The translations under genes and the position numbers were made by a program. 64,000 bases of DNA from CAWJNF01 sp963844235 (GTDB taxonomy: Bacteria; Actinomycetota; Thermoleophilia; Gaiellales; Gaiellaceae). The notes below the pieces were generated by a model. The model had not been told where the DNA came from. It saw only the letters and a list, made by a program, of their open reading frames with translations, and made no database searches. Shown piece by piece: positions 34,722 to 43,434 of the stretch (positions within the stretch are counted from its first letter, which is position 1; each line of letters begins with the position of its first letter). The DNA is taken from positions 372,001 through 436,000 of the forward strand of contig CAWJNF010000005.1 in NCBI GenBank assembly GCA_963844235.1, given 5' to 3'.

Positions 34722-34737
34722 GACCCGGCGAGCTCGG

Positions 34738-35328
34738 TCACTCTGCCGCCTCGGCCTCGCGACGGCGTTCCTGGCGGCGGTACTCGACCAGGCTCGAGAC
34801 GTACGTGGTGAGCAGCGCCAGGCCTGTGACGACCTCGATCATCGTGGCCGAGCGCGCGCCTCGGGAGAGCGGCGCGATGCCCTCCGGTGGCGAGGTGAAG
34901 GCGGTCATGACCGCGTAGTAGAAGAAGTCCGCGAAGCGGGGGTCATCGCTATCTCCGAGGCCGACGAAGGCCTGCTCGGACTGGAAGCGCCAGATGCCGA
35001 GGTACACGAACGTCCAGAAGAGAAAGAACGCGAGCGCGAGCAGCGGCAGGCCGGTGCGGCGGACCAGCACGAGGATCGCGTCGACGACCCGGAACGAGCC
35101 CGCCATCAGCGGCAGGTGCGACGCGACCTGGCGGGTTGCGACGTAGACCGCCGCCGCACCGGCCAGGGTCAGCAGCCCGGCGCCGATAAGCAGCCAGACG
35201 GCAGCTTCCTGGGAGATCCGCGGGCGGATCATGCCGACAAGCACGATGAACAGGCAGAGAAGCCCCAGTCGGAGCACGCCGCCGGGCAGGCGACCGGCCG
35301 CCGACAGCGCTCGCTGGACGAGCCTCAC
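34738..35328 (-). CDS. Channel-like membrane protein with an altered pore filter
   Basis: A 196-residue protein with about five membrane helices. The C-terminal part looks like a two-helix ion-channel domain: helix FFYYAVMTAF, a re-entrant segment TSPPEGIAPLSRGAR, and helix TMIEVVTGLALLTTYVSSLVE. In potassium channels this place has TVGYGD; here it is TSPPEG, so potassium selectivity is not expected. It is leftward, convergent with the DUF6510 gene, and 29 bases after the uppP gene. Confidence 0.7.
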   Translation of the reverse strand: MRLVQRALSAAGRLPGGVLRLGLLCLFIVLVGMIRPRISQEAAVWLLIGAGLLTLAGAAAVYVATRQVASHLPLMAGSFRVVDAILVLVRRTGLPLLALAFFLFWTFVYLGIWRFQSEQAFVGLGDSDDPRFADFFYYAVMTAFTSPPEGIAPLSRGARSATMIEVVTGLALLTTYVSSLVEYRRQERRREAEAAE

Positions 35329-35357
35329 CTGGCGAGGCTAGCGCCCCGGCGTGACGG

Positions 35358-36296
35358 CTAGAAGGTCGCCTCGCGGACGCCCGTGGCGATGAGGAGCAGG
35401 ATGACCGCCGCCAGGATGAGGCGGTAGACGACGAAGACCGAGTAGTTGTGCTGACGCACGTAGCCGAGCAGCCAGTGGATCGCTAGCAGGCCACTGCCGG
35501 CGGCGGAGAGGATCCCGACGACGAAGGGCCCCTTCCAGCCGGCCGGCAGGTCGCCCAGGATCACGTCCTTGAGGCCCGTGTAGATGGCCGCGCCTGCGAC
35601 CGTGGGGACGAGGAGGAGGAACGAGAACCTGGCCGCGGAGTCGCGATCCAGACCGAGCGTGCGCCCGGCGGTGATCGTGATTCCCGATCTCGAGACCCCG
35701 GGCATGAGTGCCAGGGACTGCGCCACGCCCATGAACAGGGCGTGGCGCGGGCCCAGGTCACCCATGGAGCGGCGGACCGGCAGCTTGTCGGCGAGATAGA
35801 GGAGAACGCCGAACACGGCGAGGAAGATCGCGATCTGCCACGGCTCGCCGAGATGCTCCTGGATCGCGTCTGCCGCCAGCGCTCCCACGAGAACGGCCGG
35901 AATGGTGGCGATCACGATGAACCATGCGATGCGCTGCTGGGCGTCCTCGACCCGGCGCTCCCTGATCGACCGCGAGAGCGCGCGCAGGAGCGAGATGATC
36001 TCACCCCAGAAGTACACGACGACCGCAAAGAGGGTTCCGAGGTGGAGGGCGACGTCGAACGTCTGGTTGAACGCGTCGTTCTCCTCGAGGAAGTGCCAGT
36101 CAGCCAGCCACGGCAGGAGGATGAGGTGGCCCGAGGAGGAGATCGGCAGGAGCTCGGTGAAACCCTGCGTGACGCCGAGGGCCAGCGCCTGCCAGTCGGA
36201 GAGCGCACCCGGAGCGTCTCCCACGCCGAATGCAGCCAGAATGACCGCGATCGAGAGCGCCGCGACCGATAGTCCGATAATCGAGGCGCGGCCCAC
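35358..36296 (-). CDS. uppP: Undecaprenyl-diphosphatase
   Basis: A 312-residue BacA/UppP-type membrane phosphatase that recycles undecaprenyl pyrophosphate for cell-wall synthesis. The (E/Q)xxxE motif appears as Q44-x-x-x-E48 in TQGFTELLPISSSGH, and the second signature PGVSRSGIT lies at about 198-206. Eight or so membrane helices are present and the length is somewhat above the usual 270-280 residues because of the N-terminal extension. Start is GTG 36296. It diverges from the cytochrome c gene across 27 bases. Confidence 0.93.
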   Translation of the reverse strand: MGRASIIGLSVAALSIAVILAAFGVGDAPGALSDWQALALGVTQGFTELLPISSSGHLILLPWLADWHFLEENDAFNQTFDVALHLGTLFAVVVYFWGEIISLLRALSRSIRERRVEDAQQRIAWFIVIATIPAVLVGALAADAIQEHLGEPWQIAIFLAVFGVLLYLADKLPVRRSMGDLGPRHALFMGVAQSLALMPGVSRSGITITAGRTLGLDRDSAARFSFLLLVPTVAGAAIYTGLKDVILGDLPAGWKGPFVVGILSAAGSGLLAIHWLLGYVRQHNYSVFVVYRLILAAVILLLIATGVREATF

Positions 36297-36323
36297 CCGA
36301 GACGGTTATCGTAGTCGCGTCCG

Positions 36324-36821
36324 ATGACCACGAACGAGATCATCCTCGCGGTCGTCACCGCGGTCTTGGTGGTCTTCAGCCTCACCGTCGCGCTCGTCAT
36401 CCCGAAGCGCGACCCGGACTTTCCCGGCCGCCGCGGGCTCGCGGTGTTCTTCCTCGTCTCCGCCGTTCTCGTCCTCGGCGTGCTGGCCTCGGTCGAGCTC
36501 ATCTCCGAGGAGGAAGCGGAGGCCGGGGAGGTGGCCGAGCCATCCGCCGGCGAGCCGCCGGGTGCTCCCCGGCCGGGCGACCCGGCCGTGGGCGAAGGGG
36601 TCTTTCTCGGGTCGGCAGGGTGCGGAAGCTGCCATACGCTCGCCGCCGCGGGAACGACCGGGACGGTCGGGCCGAACCTGGACGAGGCGAAACCGCCCTA
36701 CGAGCTCGTCATCGATCGGGTCACGAACGGGCAGGGCGTCATGCCCTCGTTCGCCGCCGAGCTGGGCGAGGACGAGATCCAGGACGTAGCCGCGTACGTC
36801 GTCCAGGCGACGTCGGGCTAG
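36324..36821 (+). CDS. Membrane-anchored c-type cytochrome
   Basis: A 165-residue protein with two N-terminal membrane helices (about 5-27 and 39-58), an acidic/proline linker, and a small cytochrome c domain. Haem attachment is C100-x-x-C103-H104 (CGSCH) and the likely axial methionine is M140 (VMPSF). Such single-haem anchored cytochromes carry electrons to a terminal oxidase. No oxidase genes are adjacent. A strong hairpin follows the stop. Confidence 0.88.
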   Translation: MTTNEIILAVVTAVLVVFSLTVALVIPKRDPDFPGRRGLAVFFLVSAVLVLGVLASVELISEEEAEAGEVAEPSAGEPPGAPRPGDPAVGEGVFLGSAGCGSCHTLAAAGTTGTVGPNLDEAKPPYELVIDRVTNGQGVMPSFAAELGEDEIQDVAAYVVQATSG

Positions 36822-36825
36822 CGAC

Positions 36826-36857
36826 GTGAGCTGACCGGCGTTTGCCGGCCAGCTCAC
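36826..36857 (+). terminator. Hairpin terminator after cytochrome c gene
   Basis: GTGAGCTG (36826-36833) pairs with CAGCTCAC (36850-36857), and CCGGC with GCCGG, around a GTTT loop, with one mismatch. There is no clear T run, so strength is uncertain. Confidence 0.6.
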
Positions 36858-37021
36858 TCGAGGCGGCCCTTGTGGAACAACGTTTGAACCCCGACCCGGA
36901 AGCTGCTCAGATGAGGTGATCGCAACGTCCTGGTTGGGGCGCCGCGTAGTTGGCGCTGCAACGGGCCGGCTGACTGAAGCGCGGCGACTGTGTCGCCCAC
37001 GCGCGGTGCGATGATGCGATC

Positions 37022-38422
37022 GTGACGGCGTCGCCGGGTGCCGAGTTCGAGATCGAGCGCCAACGCCACGTACGCGCATATGCGGAGTGCCTCCCAGAAG
37101 AGGCGGAGCGTTTGACATGGCCGATGGAACGGTTGCAGCAGCTGCGCGATCAGCGTCTGCGGTCGTTGATACGGACGGCGAAGAACCGGTCTCCGTGGCA
37201 CGCGCGCCGCCTCGCCCAGATCGACCCGGATACGGTCACCGGCGCCGACCTGTCGGCCATGGCGCCTATGACCAAGGATGACGTCATGGCGAACTGGGAC
37301 GAGATCGTCACCGACCGGCGGCTCACGCTCGAGCTCGCTGAGGCGCACTTGGCGAACGTTGCATCCGACGGACCCGCGTACCTCTTCGGCGACTACCAGG
37401 TACTGACGACAGGCGGCTCGAGCGGAACCCGAGGCGTCTTCGTCTGGGACTTCGAAGGGTGGCTGACCTATGCGCTCGTCCGTGATCGCGTGGCGCTCTG
37501 GCTGCAGCAGCGCGACGGGCACTACGAGAGCAGGCGAGCCATGGTTGCGGCATCGCACCCCACGCACGCCACTTTCGTCCTCGCCCGCACGTTCGCGGGG
37601 TCGCCGCAGCTCGGCGTGACGGGGTCGTTCCCGGTGACGTTGCCTCTCGCCCAGATCGTCAAGGGCCTCAACGAGTTTCAGCCCACGGACCTGTTCAGCT
37701 ACACGTTGATGCTGCGTCGTCTGGCCGAGGAGATGCAACTGGGACGGCTGTGCGTTTCACCGTCCTATCTCAACTGCGCCGGCGAACCGCTGACGGCTGA
37801 GACACGGGCGGAGATCGAGGACACCTTCCGGTGCCCCCTCAGCAACATCTACGCGGCAACGGAGGTCGGCATCATCGCGCGGTCCTATCCGGGCTCGTCC
37901 GGGTTGCACCTCAATGAAGACATCGCGGTCTACGAATTCGTCGACGCCGACTACCACCCGGTGGAGCCAGGCGAACGCGCGACGAAGATGCTCGTCACCA
38001 ATGTTGTCAACCACGTGCTTCCGCTCATCCGCTACGAACTGTCTGACGAGATCAGGATGCTGACCGAGCCGAACCCCGACCCGTGGACAGGACGGCGCAT
38101 CGCGGACATCGAAGGACGGAGCGACGACGTCTTCGTCTACGACGGCGGCATCGAAGTGCACCCGCACCTGTTCCGCTCTGCGTTCGGCCGCCGGCGCGGC
38201 GTGGCCGAGTACCAGGTCCGGCAGACGGCGAATGGAGCCGAAATCGCCCTACGGGCGCCGTCATCGATCGACACCGAGGTCCTCACGCAGGAACTCGTCG
38301 ACGGGCTCGCCGCGCTAGGTATCGAGAAGCCGGACGTGCGCCTGGTCGTCGTCGACGAGGTCGCCCGGTCGAGCACCGCCGAGAAGGTGCGGACGTTCGT
38401 GCCGCTCCGGAACGGCTTGTAG
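37022..38422 (+). CDS. Phenylacetate-CoA ligase-like adenylate-forming enzyme
   Basis: A 466-residue PaaK-like member of the adenylate-forming family, GTG start. The phosphate-binding loop is TTGGSSGTRGVF (129-140), the second motif is YAATEVG near 279, and the C-terminal domain has DDVFVYDGGIEVHP and a late lysine in STAEKV. Such enzymes activate aromatic or other carboxylic acids as AMP esters. The gene stands alone between a terminator and tRNA-Ser(GGA), with no pathway partners, so the acid is unknown. Confidence 0.83.
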   Translation: MTASPGAEFEIERQRHVRAYAECLPEEAERLTWPMERLQQLRDQRLRSLIRTAKNRSPWHARRLAQIDPDTVTGADLSAMAPMTKDDVMANWDEIVTDRRLTLELAEAHLANVASDGPAYLFGDYQVLTTGGSSGTRGVFVWDFEGWLTYALVRDRVALWLQQRDGHYESRRAMVAASHPTHATFVLARTFAGSPQLGVTGSFPVTLPLAQIVKGLNEFQPTDLFSYTLMLRRLAEEMQLGRLCVSPSYLNCAGEPLTAETRAEIEDTFRCPLSNIYAATEVGIIARSYPGSSGLHLNEDIAVYEFVDADYHPVEPGERATKMLVTNVVNHVLPLIRYELSDEIRMLTEPNPDPWTGRRIADIEGRSDDVFVYDGGIEVHPHLFRSAFGRRRGVAEYQVRQTANGAEIALRAPSSIDTEVLTQELVDGLAALGIEKPDVRLVVVDEVARSSTAEKVRTFVPLRNGL

Positions 38423-38465
38423 CGGGACAGAAGCGGCAAGCGGCCCGTGAGGGCCGCTCACCGAA

Positions 38466-38555
38466 CGGAGAGGGCGGGATTTGAACCCGCGAACCAGCTC
38501 ATCGCCGGTTACGCGATTTCCAGTCGCGCTCCTTCGGCCGCTCGGACACCTCTCC
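38466..38555 (-). tRNA. tRNA-Ser (anticodon GGA)
   Basis: The reverse strand folds as a serine tRNA with a long variable arm: acceptor GGAGAGG pairs with CCTCTCC, T-loop GGTTCAAATC, and anticodon loop CTGGAAA giving GGA. The discriminator base is G at 38466. CCA is not encoded. Confidence 0.93.
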
Positions 38556-38829
38556 GTCGACCGGTCTATGGTTGCACAGCCGTACCGGCGACGGCGCTGC
38601 GGACGGGCGCCTGCCGAGCGAGCCTGTAATCGTTAGCGGCTGGAGAACATCTGTCCCCGGCGGTCACGTCGGCAGGAGGCGCGAGGAGCCGGGCGAAGAC
38701 CTTCTCCACAGCGCGAAGCACCGCGATGGTTGCTCCCGGATACCGGCCGGTCCCCATCCGTTCCCCGGCTGGACTTCCTGAGGTAGCGGCGGAAGGCTCG
38801 CGGCGCTCGGCGCCGAACGCAGGGTGGTC

Positions 38830-39612
38830 ATGTCCGACCGGACCGTCACTGCGATCGTCACGGCAGGCGTGGGGATCGCGGTCCTCATCGTCGTTCGCTG
38901 GCTTGTCAAGCACGCCTTCGAGCGCTACATCAGACGTGTAGAGACGCGCCGTTCCCCGGACGAAGTCGCGAGCCTCCGCACTCGACTCAGCGTGCTGCTT
39001 CGGGTGGGGATGGTGTTCCTCGGCCTGATCCTCGCCTGGCAGGTGCTGTCCATCTACGAGGAGACCGACCGACTCGCCAACGCCGTGCTGGCCTCCGGCG
39101 CGGTGATCGCGCTATTTGTCGGGCTTGCCTTCTCCACGCCGCTCAGCAACATAGGCGCGGGCATCATGCTCGCGTTCACGCAGCCGGTGCGAATCGGCGA
39201 TCGCGTCACGGTCGGCGACGTGACCGGGACAGCAGAGCAGATCACGCTCATCCATACCGTGCTCGTCAGCGACGACGACCGGCGCGTCTTCATCCCGAAC
39301 AGCCAGATGGTGAGCTCCGTCGTCATCAACCGCTCGCTCCTCGATCCCCGGCGCACGGTCGCCATCGAGCTGCCGATCGCGCTGACCGTATCCCTCGAGC
39401 ATGCGAAAGGCGCCGTCCTCGCAGCCGCGCGCACCGTGTCCGGGGGCGACGAGCTCGATCTCCACGTCGGTGTGGCCACGGTGGGGGACAAGACGGCGTG
39501 GCTCAAGCTGACGGCGCATGCGCCGCCGTCGACGAATGTCGACGCGCTCGGGGCCGATCTGCGGGAGCAGGCGCTCGAGGCGCTCGCGCGCGAGAAGCTC
39601 CTGCCCACATAG
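38830..39612 (+). CDS. MscS-family mechanosensitive ion channel
   Basis: A 260-residue small-conductance mechanosensitive channel from ATG 38830 (GTG 38824 is also possible). It has three N-terminal membrane helices; the third is the pore helix ALFVGLAFSTPLSNIGAGIMLAF. The beta domain (QPVRIGDRVTVGDVTGTAEQI) and the signature VFIPNSQMVSSVVINRS follow. It opens on membrane tension to release solutes in hypo-osmotic shock. A fragment resembling its last 65 residues is found 7 kb away at 46873-47066. Confidence 0.9.
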   Translation: MSDRTVTAIVTAGVGIAVLIVVRWLVKHAFERYIRRVETRRSPDEVASLRTRLSVLLRVGMVFLGLILAWQVLSIYEETDRLANAVLASGAVIALFVGLAFSTPLSNIGAGIMLAFTQPVRIGDRVTVGDVTGTAEQITLIHTVLVSDDDRRVFIPNSQMVSSVVINRSLLDPRRTVAIELPIALTVSLEHAKGAVLAAARTVSGGDELDLHVGVATVGDKTAWLKLTAHAPPSTNVDALGADLREQALEALAREKLLPT

Positions 39613-39687
39613 AGCTGACGGTCGCTCCCGGCACACGCTCGGCGGGCGACGCGGCCGCAGACCCAGCTGCCATCATGGCGGAGCTCC

Positions 39688-40647
39688 ATGAGCATCGATG
39701 CGCACCTGCGGCGGCGCCCGTCTCCGGCGCCCGCCTTCCGCCACGAGGCCTTCTTCTACGCGGAGGAAAGCGAGCTCCTGGCCGGGCTGACGTCGTTCGT
39801 GCGAGACGGGGTGGCCGCGGGCGAGCCGACGCTTGCGGTCTTGAGCGCACCGAAGATCGAGCGGCTGAAGGAGCGCCTCGGCGCGGATGCCGGAGCGGTG
39901 CGCTTCGCGAACATGGACGAGGTCGGGCTGAACCCGGCCCGGATCATCCCGGCCTGGCGCGACTTCGTGTCGGAGCACGGCAACGGGACCCGCCTACGGG
40001 GAATCGGCGAGCCGATCTCGGCCGATCGGAATCCGCCCGAGCTCGTCGAGTGCCATCGTCACGAAGCGCTCCTCAACCTCGCGTTTGCCGACGGCCCCGA
40101 CTTCTGGCTCCTGTGCCCGTACGACACGGCAGCGCTCGCGCCGGCGGCCCTCGACGGCGCCCGGCGCAACCACCCGTTCCTGTGCCGGGGTGGCTCCACC
40201 TGGCGCAGTTCGGACTACGTCAGCCTGGAGCTTGCGAGCGCATGGCTCGACGATCCCCTCCCCGAGCCTCCGACGGAGGTCCTCGAGCTGGCGTTCGACG
40301 GCGGCCCGCTCAAGTACGTCCGAGCGCTCGTATCGGAGTACGCGGAGCGGGCAGGCATGAGCCCGGCCCGGACGGCGGACATCGCGCTCGCCGTTCACGA
40401 GGTGGCGACGAACAGCCAGCGCTACGGAGGGGGGCACGGCAGGTTGCGCGTCTGGGACGACGAGCGGGCGCTGACCTGCGAGGTGCGCGACGGCGGCAGG
40501 ATCGAGGATCCGCTCGTGGGCCGAGTTCGTCCTGGGCCTGATATGCCTGGCGGGAGGGGGCTCTGGCTCGCGAACCAGCTGTGCGATCTGGTCCAGATCC
40601 GGGCGGTATCAGACGGCACCGTCGTGCGCCTGCACATGTGGCACTGA
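39688..40647 (+). CDS. RsbA-like anti-sigma regulatory protein (MEDS + HATPase)
   Basis: A 319-residue protein combining an N-terminal MEDS (MEthanogen/methylotroph DcmR Sensory) domain (about 15-185, FRHEAFFYAEESELLAGL at its start) with a C-terminal GHKL ATPase of the RsbW/SpoIIAB type. The ATP N-box is HEVATNSQRYG and the G-box is MPGGRGLWL. Proteins of this layout are annotated RsbA-type regulators and are expected to control a stress sigma factor through partner switching. No sigma or anti-anti-sigma gene is next to it. It precedes the SRPBCC gene by 12 bases. Confidence 0.87.
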   Translation: MSIDAHLRRRPSPAPAFRHEAFFYAEESELLAGLTSFVRDGVAAGEPTLAVLSAPKIERLKERLGADAGAVRFANMDEVGLNPARIIPAWRDFVSEHGNGTRLRGIGEPISADRNPPELVECHRHEALLNLAFADGPDFWLLCPYDTAALAPAALDGARRNHPFLCRGGSTWRSSDYVSLELASAWLDDPLPEPPTEVLELAFDGGPLKYVRALVSEYAERAGMSPARTADIALAVHEVATNSQRYGGGHGRLRVWDDERALTCEVRDGGRIEDPLVGRVRPGPDMPGGRGLWLANQLCDLVQIRAVSDGTVVRLHMWH

Positions 40648-40659
40648 GAAGGAGGGCAC

Positions 40660-41253
40660 ATGGACGCACCGGATGGGGATACCGGGCCTGCTGAGCCCGC
40701 CTCGCCCGCTCCCGAGCCGCGCACGTCTGACCAGGCTGTGCGGCATGCAACGGGGCGCGGCCGGGACGAGTGGTTCGCGCTACTCGATGCGTGGGGCGCC
40801 ACGACTCGCGAGCACCGGGAGATCGCCGCGTGGATCGCGCGCGAGCACGGGGTCGACGGCTGGTGGGCGCAGACGCTCACGGTCGACTACGAGCAGGCGC
40901 GCGGGCTGCGTGCGCCCGGTGGCGGCCGTGACGGCATGTTCGCGGTCGGCGCCACCAAGACAGTGGCGGTGCCGGTCGAGCGTCTCTACGAGGCTTTCGT
41001 GGACCCCGACCTGCGCGAGCGCTGGCTGCCCGGCGCCGTGCTGCGCGAGCGCACCTCTCAGCCCGGTCGCTCGGCTCGATTCGACTGGGAGGACGGCGCG
41101 ACGCGGGTCGTGGTCGGCTTCACGGCCAGGGGGGCGGCCAAGAGCCAGGCCGCCGTCGAGCACGAGCGCCTGCCGGACGCCGAGGCCGCCGCAGAGGCGA
41201 AGGCGTACTGGCGCGGCCGCATGGTCGCGCTCAAGGCTCTGCTCGAAGGCTGA
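40660..41253 (+). CDS. SRPBCC-domain protein with DUF4287-like N-terminus
   Basis: A 197-residue protein with ribosome site GAAGGAGGG before ATG 40660. Residues about 22-85 resemble DUF4287 (TGRGRDEWFALLDAWGATTREHREIAAWI). Residues about 95-195 resemble a SRPBCC/AHSA1 domain (VPVERLYEAFVDPDLRERWLPG). It has an acidic, proline-rich first 20 residues. Function unknown; ligand binding is typical for the fold. It sits between the RsbA-like gene and a VOC protein gene. Confidence 0.75.
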   Translation: MDAPDGDTGPAEPASPAPEPRTSDQAVRHATGRGRDEWFALLDAWGATTREHREIAAWIAREHGVDGWWAQTLTVDYEQARGLRAPGGGRDGMFAVGATKTVAVPVERLYEAFVDPDLRERWLPGAVLRERTSQPGRSARFDWEDGATRVVVGFTARGAAKSQAAVEHERLPDAEAAAEAKAYWRGRMVALKALLEG

Positions 41254-41260
41254 GCCGCCG

Positions 41261-41671
41261 ATGTTCATGTCGCTCGACTTCGTCTACGTCCCGACGACGG
41301 ACGTCGATCGCGCCGTCGAGGACTCCCTGGAGACGCTCGGGGCGGAGCTCGTCTGGAAGGTGCGGGCAATGGGCACCACCGTTGCCTGCATGCGCGTCGC
41401 CGACGCGGGCCCGGCCGTGCTGCTCGCCGGTCACCTCGAGGGCGAGGCGCCGATCCTCGTGTACCGCGTCGCCGACTACGGCTCCGCGGTGGCCCGACTG
41501 CGTGAGGCCGGCGCCAAGGGGCTCCGCGAGCTCGAGATCCCGCACGGTCCCTGTGCGAGCTTCCGCCTGGGCGAGAGTCAGCGATTCGCGGTCTACGAGC
41601 TCGTGCGGCCCGGCGTCGACGCGCACTTCGCGGGCCGCGTCGATCCGCCGGCAGGAGGCAGCAGCAGCTAA
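41261..41671 (+). CDS. VOC-family (glyoxalase-fold) protein
   Basis: A 136-residue vicinal-oxygen-chelate fold protein starting at ATG 41261. Strand patterns LDFVYVPTTDVDRAVE and ILVYRVADYGSAVARL give the paired beta-alpha-beta modules, and FAVYELVRPG closes the fold. The usual metal-binding histidine of the first strand is replaced by the segment DFVYV, so a metal-free binding role is possible. It follows the SRPBCC gene by 7 bases. Confidence 0.75.
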   Translation: MFMSLDFVYVPTTDVDRAVEDSLETLGAELVWKVRAMGTTVACMRVADAGPAVLLAGHLEGEAPILVYRVADYGSAVARLREAGAKGLRELEIPHGPCASFRLGESQRFAVYELVRPGVDAHFAGRVDPPAGGSSS

Positions 41672-41768
41672 CTGCGGCGGTGCCGGAGGTGTCCGCAGAT
41701 GAGCAATCCGACGAGGTCGGCCGCCCGTATGCATGTCGGCAGGGAAAACGTCGTCGAAGGGAGGTTCG

Positions 41769-42296
41769 ATGAGTCGAGCCAGGATCGTGCTGGCCGCCCT
41801 TCTCGTGGCGCTCGTCGCCGCCGGGATCGCAGTGGCCACGTCGCAGCGGAACTTCAGCGTGCACGCCACGGGCGCCTTCGAGGTGCCCGTTCGCGACACC
41901 ATGGCCCAGGGACAGGCGATCTTCCATCTGAGCCATGACGGGCAGTCGCTCAGCTACAGGCTGAACGTCGCCAACATCGAGAACGTCGTCCAGGCTCACA
42001 TCCACACCGCGGCACCCGGCGTCAACGGGCCGATCGTCGTCTGGCTCTACCCGAGCACGGAGCCGGACGTGCTGGCAGACCCGGGTGGAGGGCCGATCCA
42101 GGGCTCCATCGCGGCAGGCGTGATCACCGAGGCGGACCTCGTCGGCCCGCTTTCGGACGACATGGAGATCGCCGACCTCGTCGCGCTCCTCCAGAGCGGC
42201 AACGCGTACGTGAACGTGCACACGAACGACGGCGTCGACCCAGCCAACACCGGGCCGGGCGACTTCCCGGGTGGCGAGATCCGCGGCAACTTCTGA
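41769..42296 (+). CDS. Exported CHRD-domain protein
   Basis: A 175-residue protein with a Sec-type signal (SRARIVLAALLVALVAAGIAVA) and one CHRD domain (FSVHATGAFEVPVRDTMAQGQAIFHLS to GEIRGNF at the end). ATG 41769 has GGGAGG upstream; a longer frame from 41733 is less likely. CHRD proteins are cell-surface or exported beta proteins of unclear role. A strong hairpin terminator follows. Confidence 0.83.
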   Translation: MSRARIVLAALLVALVAAGIAVATSQRNFSVHATGAFEVPVRDTMAQGQAIFHLSHDGQSLSYRLNVANIENVVQAHIHTAAPGVNGPIVVWLYPSTEPDVLADPGGGPIQGSIAAGVITEADLVGPLSDDMEIADLVALLQSGNAYVNVHTNDGVDPANTGPGDFPGGEIRGNF

Positions 42297-42307
42297 GCGG
42301 GTAGGCG

Positions 42308-42335
42308 AAGGTGGGGCGGCGGCCCGCCCCACCTT
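42308..42335 (+). terminator. Hairpin terminator
   Basis: AAGGTGGGGCGG (42308-42319) pairs perfectly with CCGCCCCACCTT (42324-42335) and is followed by TTCCCT. It closes the CHRD gene transcript. Confidence 0.8.
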
Positions 42336-42431
42336 TCCCTCATCCGGTGTCACACGGCAAGTTGTTTGCCGGCCGTTCTTGTCGGGAACTCGTGGTGAGT
42401 TCCGGCACCGAATAGCGGAGGTCTCAGATTG

Positions 42432-43364
42432 ATGCGTAAAGTCGGACTTCTGGTATGCCTGGCCGCGATGCTGAGCGCGGGGCTCGCGGCGGGCGCATCA
42501 GCCATGACGGCTCAGAGCTTCCCCTCGACCATTGCGCTACCCGACGGGTTCCAACCGGAGGGCATCGTGGCCGGTCGAGGTCACGAGCTCTTTGCGGGCT
42601 CGCTGGCGAACGGCGCGATCTACCGCGCGAACGCGCGTACGGGGGAAGGCGAGGTCCTCGTTCCGGGCGAGACCGGCCGGGTTACGGTCGGGCTTGCCTT
42701 CGACCCCCGCACCGGCTACGTGTTCGCTGCCGGGGGCCCGACGGGCATGGCCCATGTCTTCGACTCCCGGACCGGCGAGGAGGTCGCGACGTACACGCTG
42801 ACGGCGCCGGGAACGTTCATCAACGACGTCGTCGTGACGAGGGACGGCGCCTACTTCACCGACTCCGGGCAAGCGAGCCTCTTCGTGCTGCCGCTCGCCC
42901 CGGATGGGGCGCTTCCGGCGGCCTCGCAGGCGCTGCCGCTCATCGGCGAGTGGGTTCAGGTAGCGGAGGAGTTCAACGCCAACGGCATCGAGGCGACTCG
43001 CAATGGCAAGTCGCTGATCGTCATCAACAGTGAGCTAGGCACGCTCTACGCGGTGGATCCCGAAAACGGCGAGGCGACAGCCATCGATCTCGGCGGGGCC
43101 TCCGTCACGTCGGGCGACGGATTGCTGTTGCGTGGAAGGATTCTCTACGTCGTCCGCAACTTCCTGAACAGGATCGCCGTCGTGAAGCTGGCGCCGGACC
43201 TGTCCTCCGGTGCCGTGGTGGACGAGCTCGTCGATCCGGACTTCCGGATCCCGACCACCATCGCCAGTCTCGGGCACCGGCTCTACGTTGTCAACGCCCG
43301 CTTCGACCTCCAACCGCCTCCCCCCGACGCGGAGTACGAGATCGTCCGAGTGGACGGGCACTGA
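42432..43364 (+). CDS. Exported SMP-30/NHL-like beta-propeller protein
   Basis: A 310-residue protein with a signal peptide (KVGLLVCLAAMLSAGLAAGASA) and repeated beta-propeller strands such as LPDGFQPEGIVAGRGHELFAG, AGLAFDPRTGYVF-like and NANGIEATRNGKSLIVIN. The N-x-N-G-I segment resembles SMP-30/gluconolactonase-like folds. ATG 42432 is chosen; a TTG lies just before it. It is free-standing between two terminators, and its substrate is unknown. Confidence 0.78.
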   Translation: MRKVGLLVCLAAMLSAGLAAGASAMTAQSFPSTIALPDGFQPEGIVAGRGHELFAGSLANGAIYRANARTGEGEVLVPGETGRVTVGLAFDPRTGYVFAAGGPTGMAHVFDSRTGEEVATYTLTAPGTFINDVVVTRDGAYFTDSGQASLFVLPLAPDGALPAASQALPLIGEWVQVAEEFNANGIEATRNGKSLIVINSELGTLYAVDPENGEATAIDLGGASVTSGDGLLLRGRILYVVRNFLNRIAVVKLAPDLSSGAVVDELVDPDFRIPTTIASLGHRLYVVNARFDLQPPPPDAEYEIVRVDGH

Positions 43365-43385
43365 GCTCATCGGACTCGTGCGAGT

Positions 43386-43420
43386 GGCCCGGACCCGCCT
43401 GGTCGAGCGGGGTCCGGGCC
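43386..43420. terminator. Strong hairpin between convergent genes
   Basis: GGCCCGGACCCGC (43386-43398) pairs with GCGGGGTCCGGGCC (43407-43420) with one bulged G. It lies between the propeller gene and the leftward DMT gene and could terminate both. Confidence 0.7.
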
Positions 43421-43434
43421 GCGGGGCGGAGAGG

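Noticed and set aside
38556..38823. Small genes between tRNA-Ser(GGA) and the MscS gene
   Set aside because: Short frames on both strands lack start signals and family features. I treat the region as spacer and promoter.
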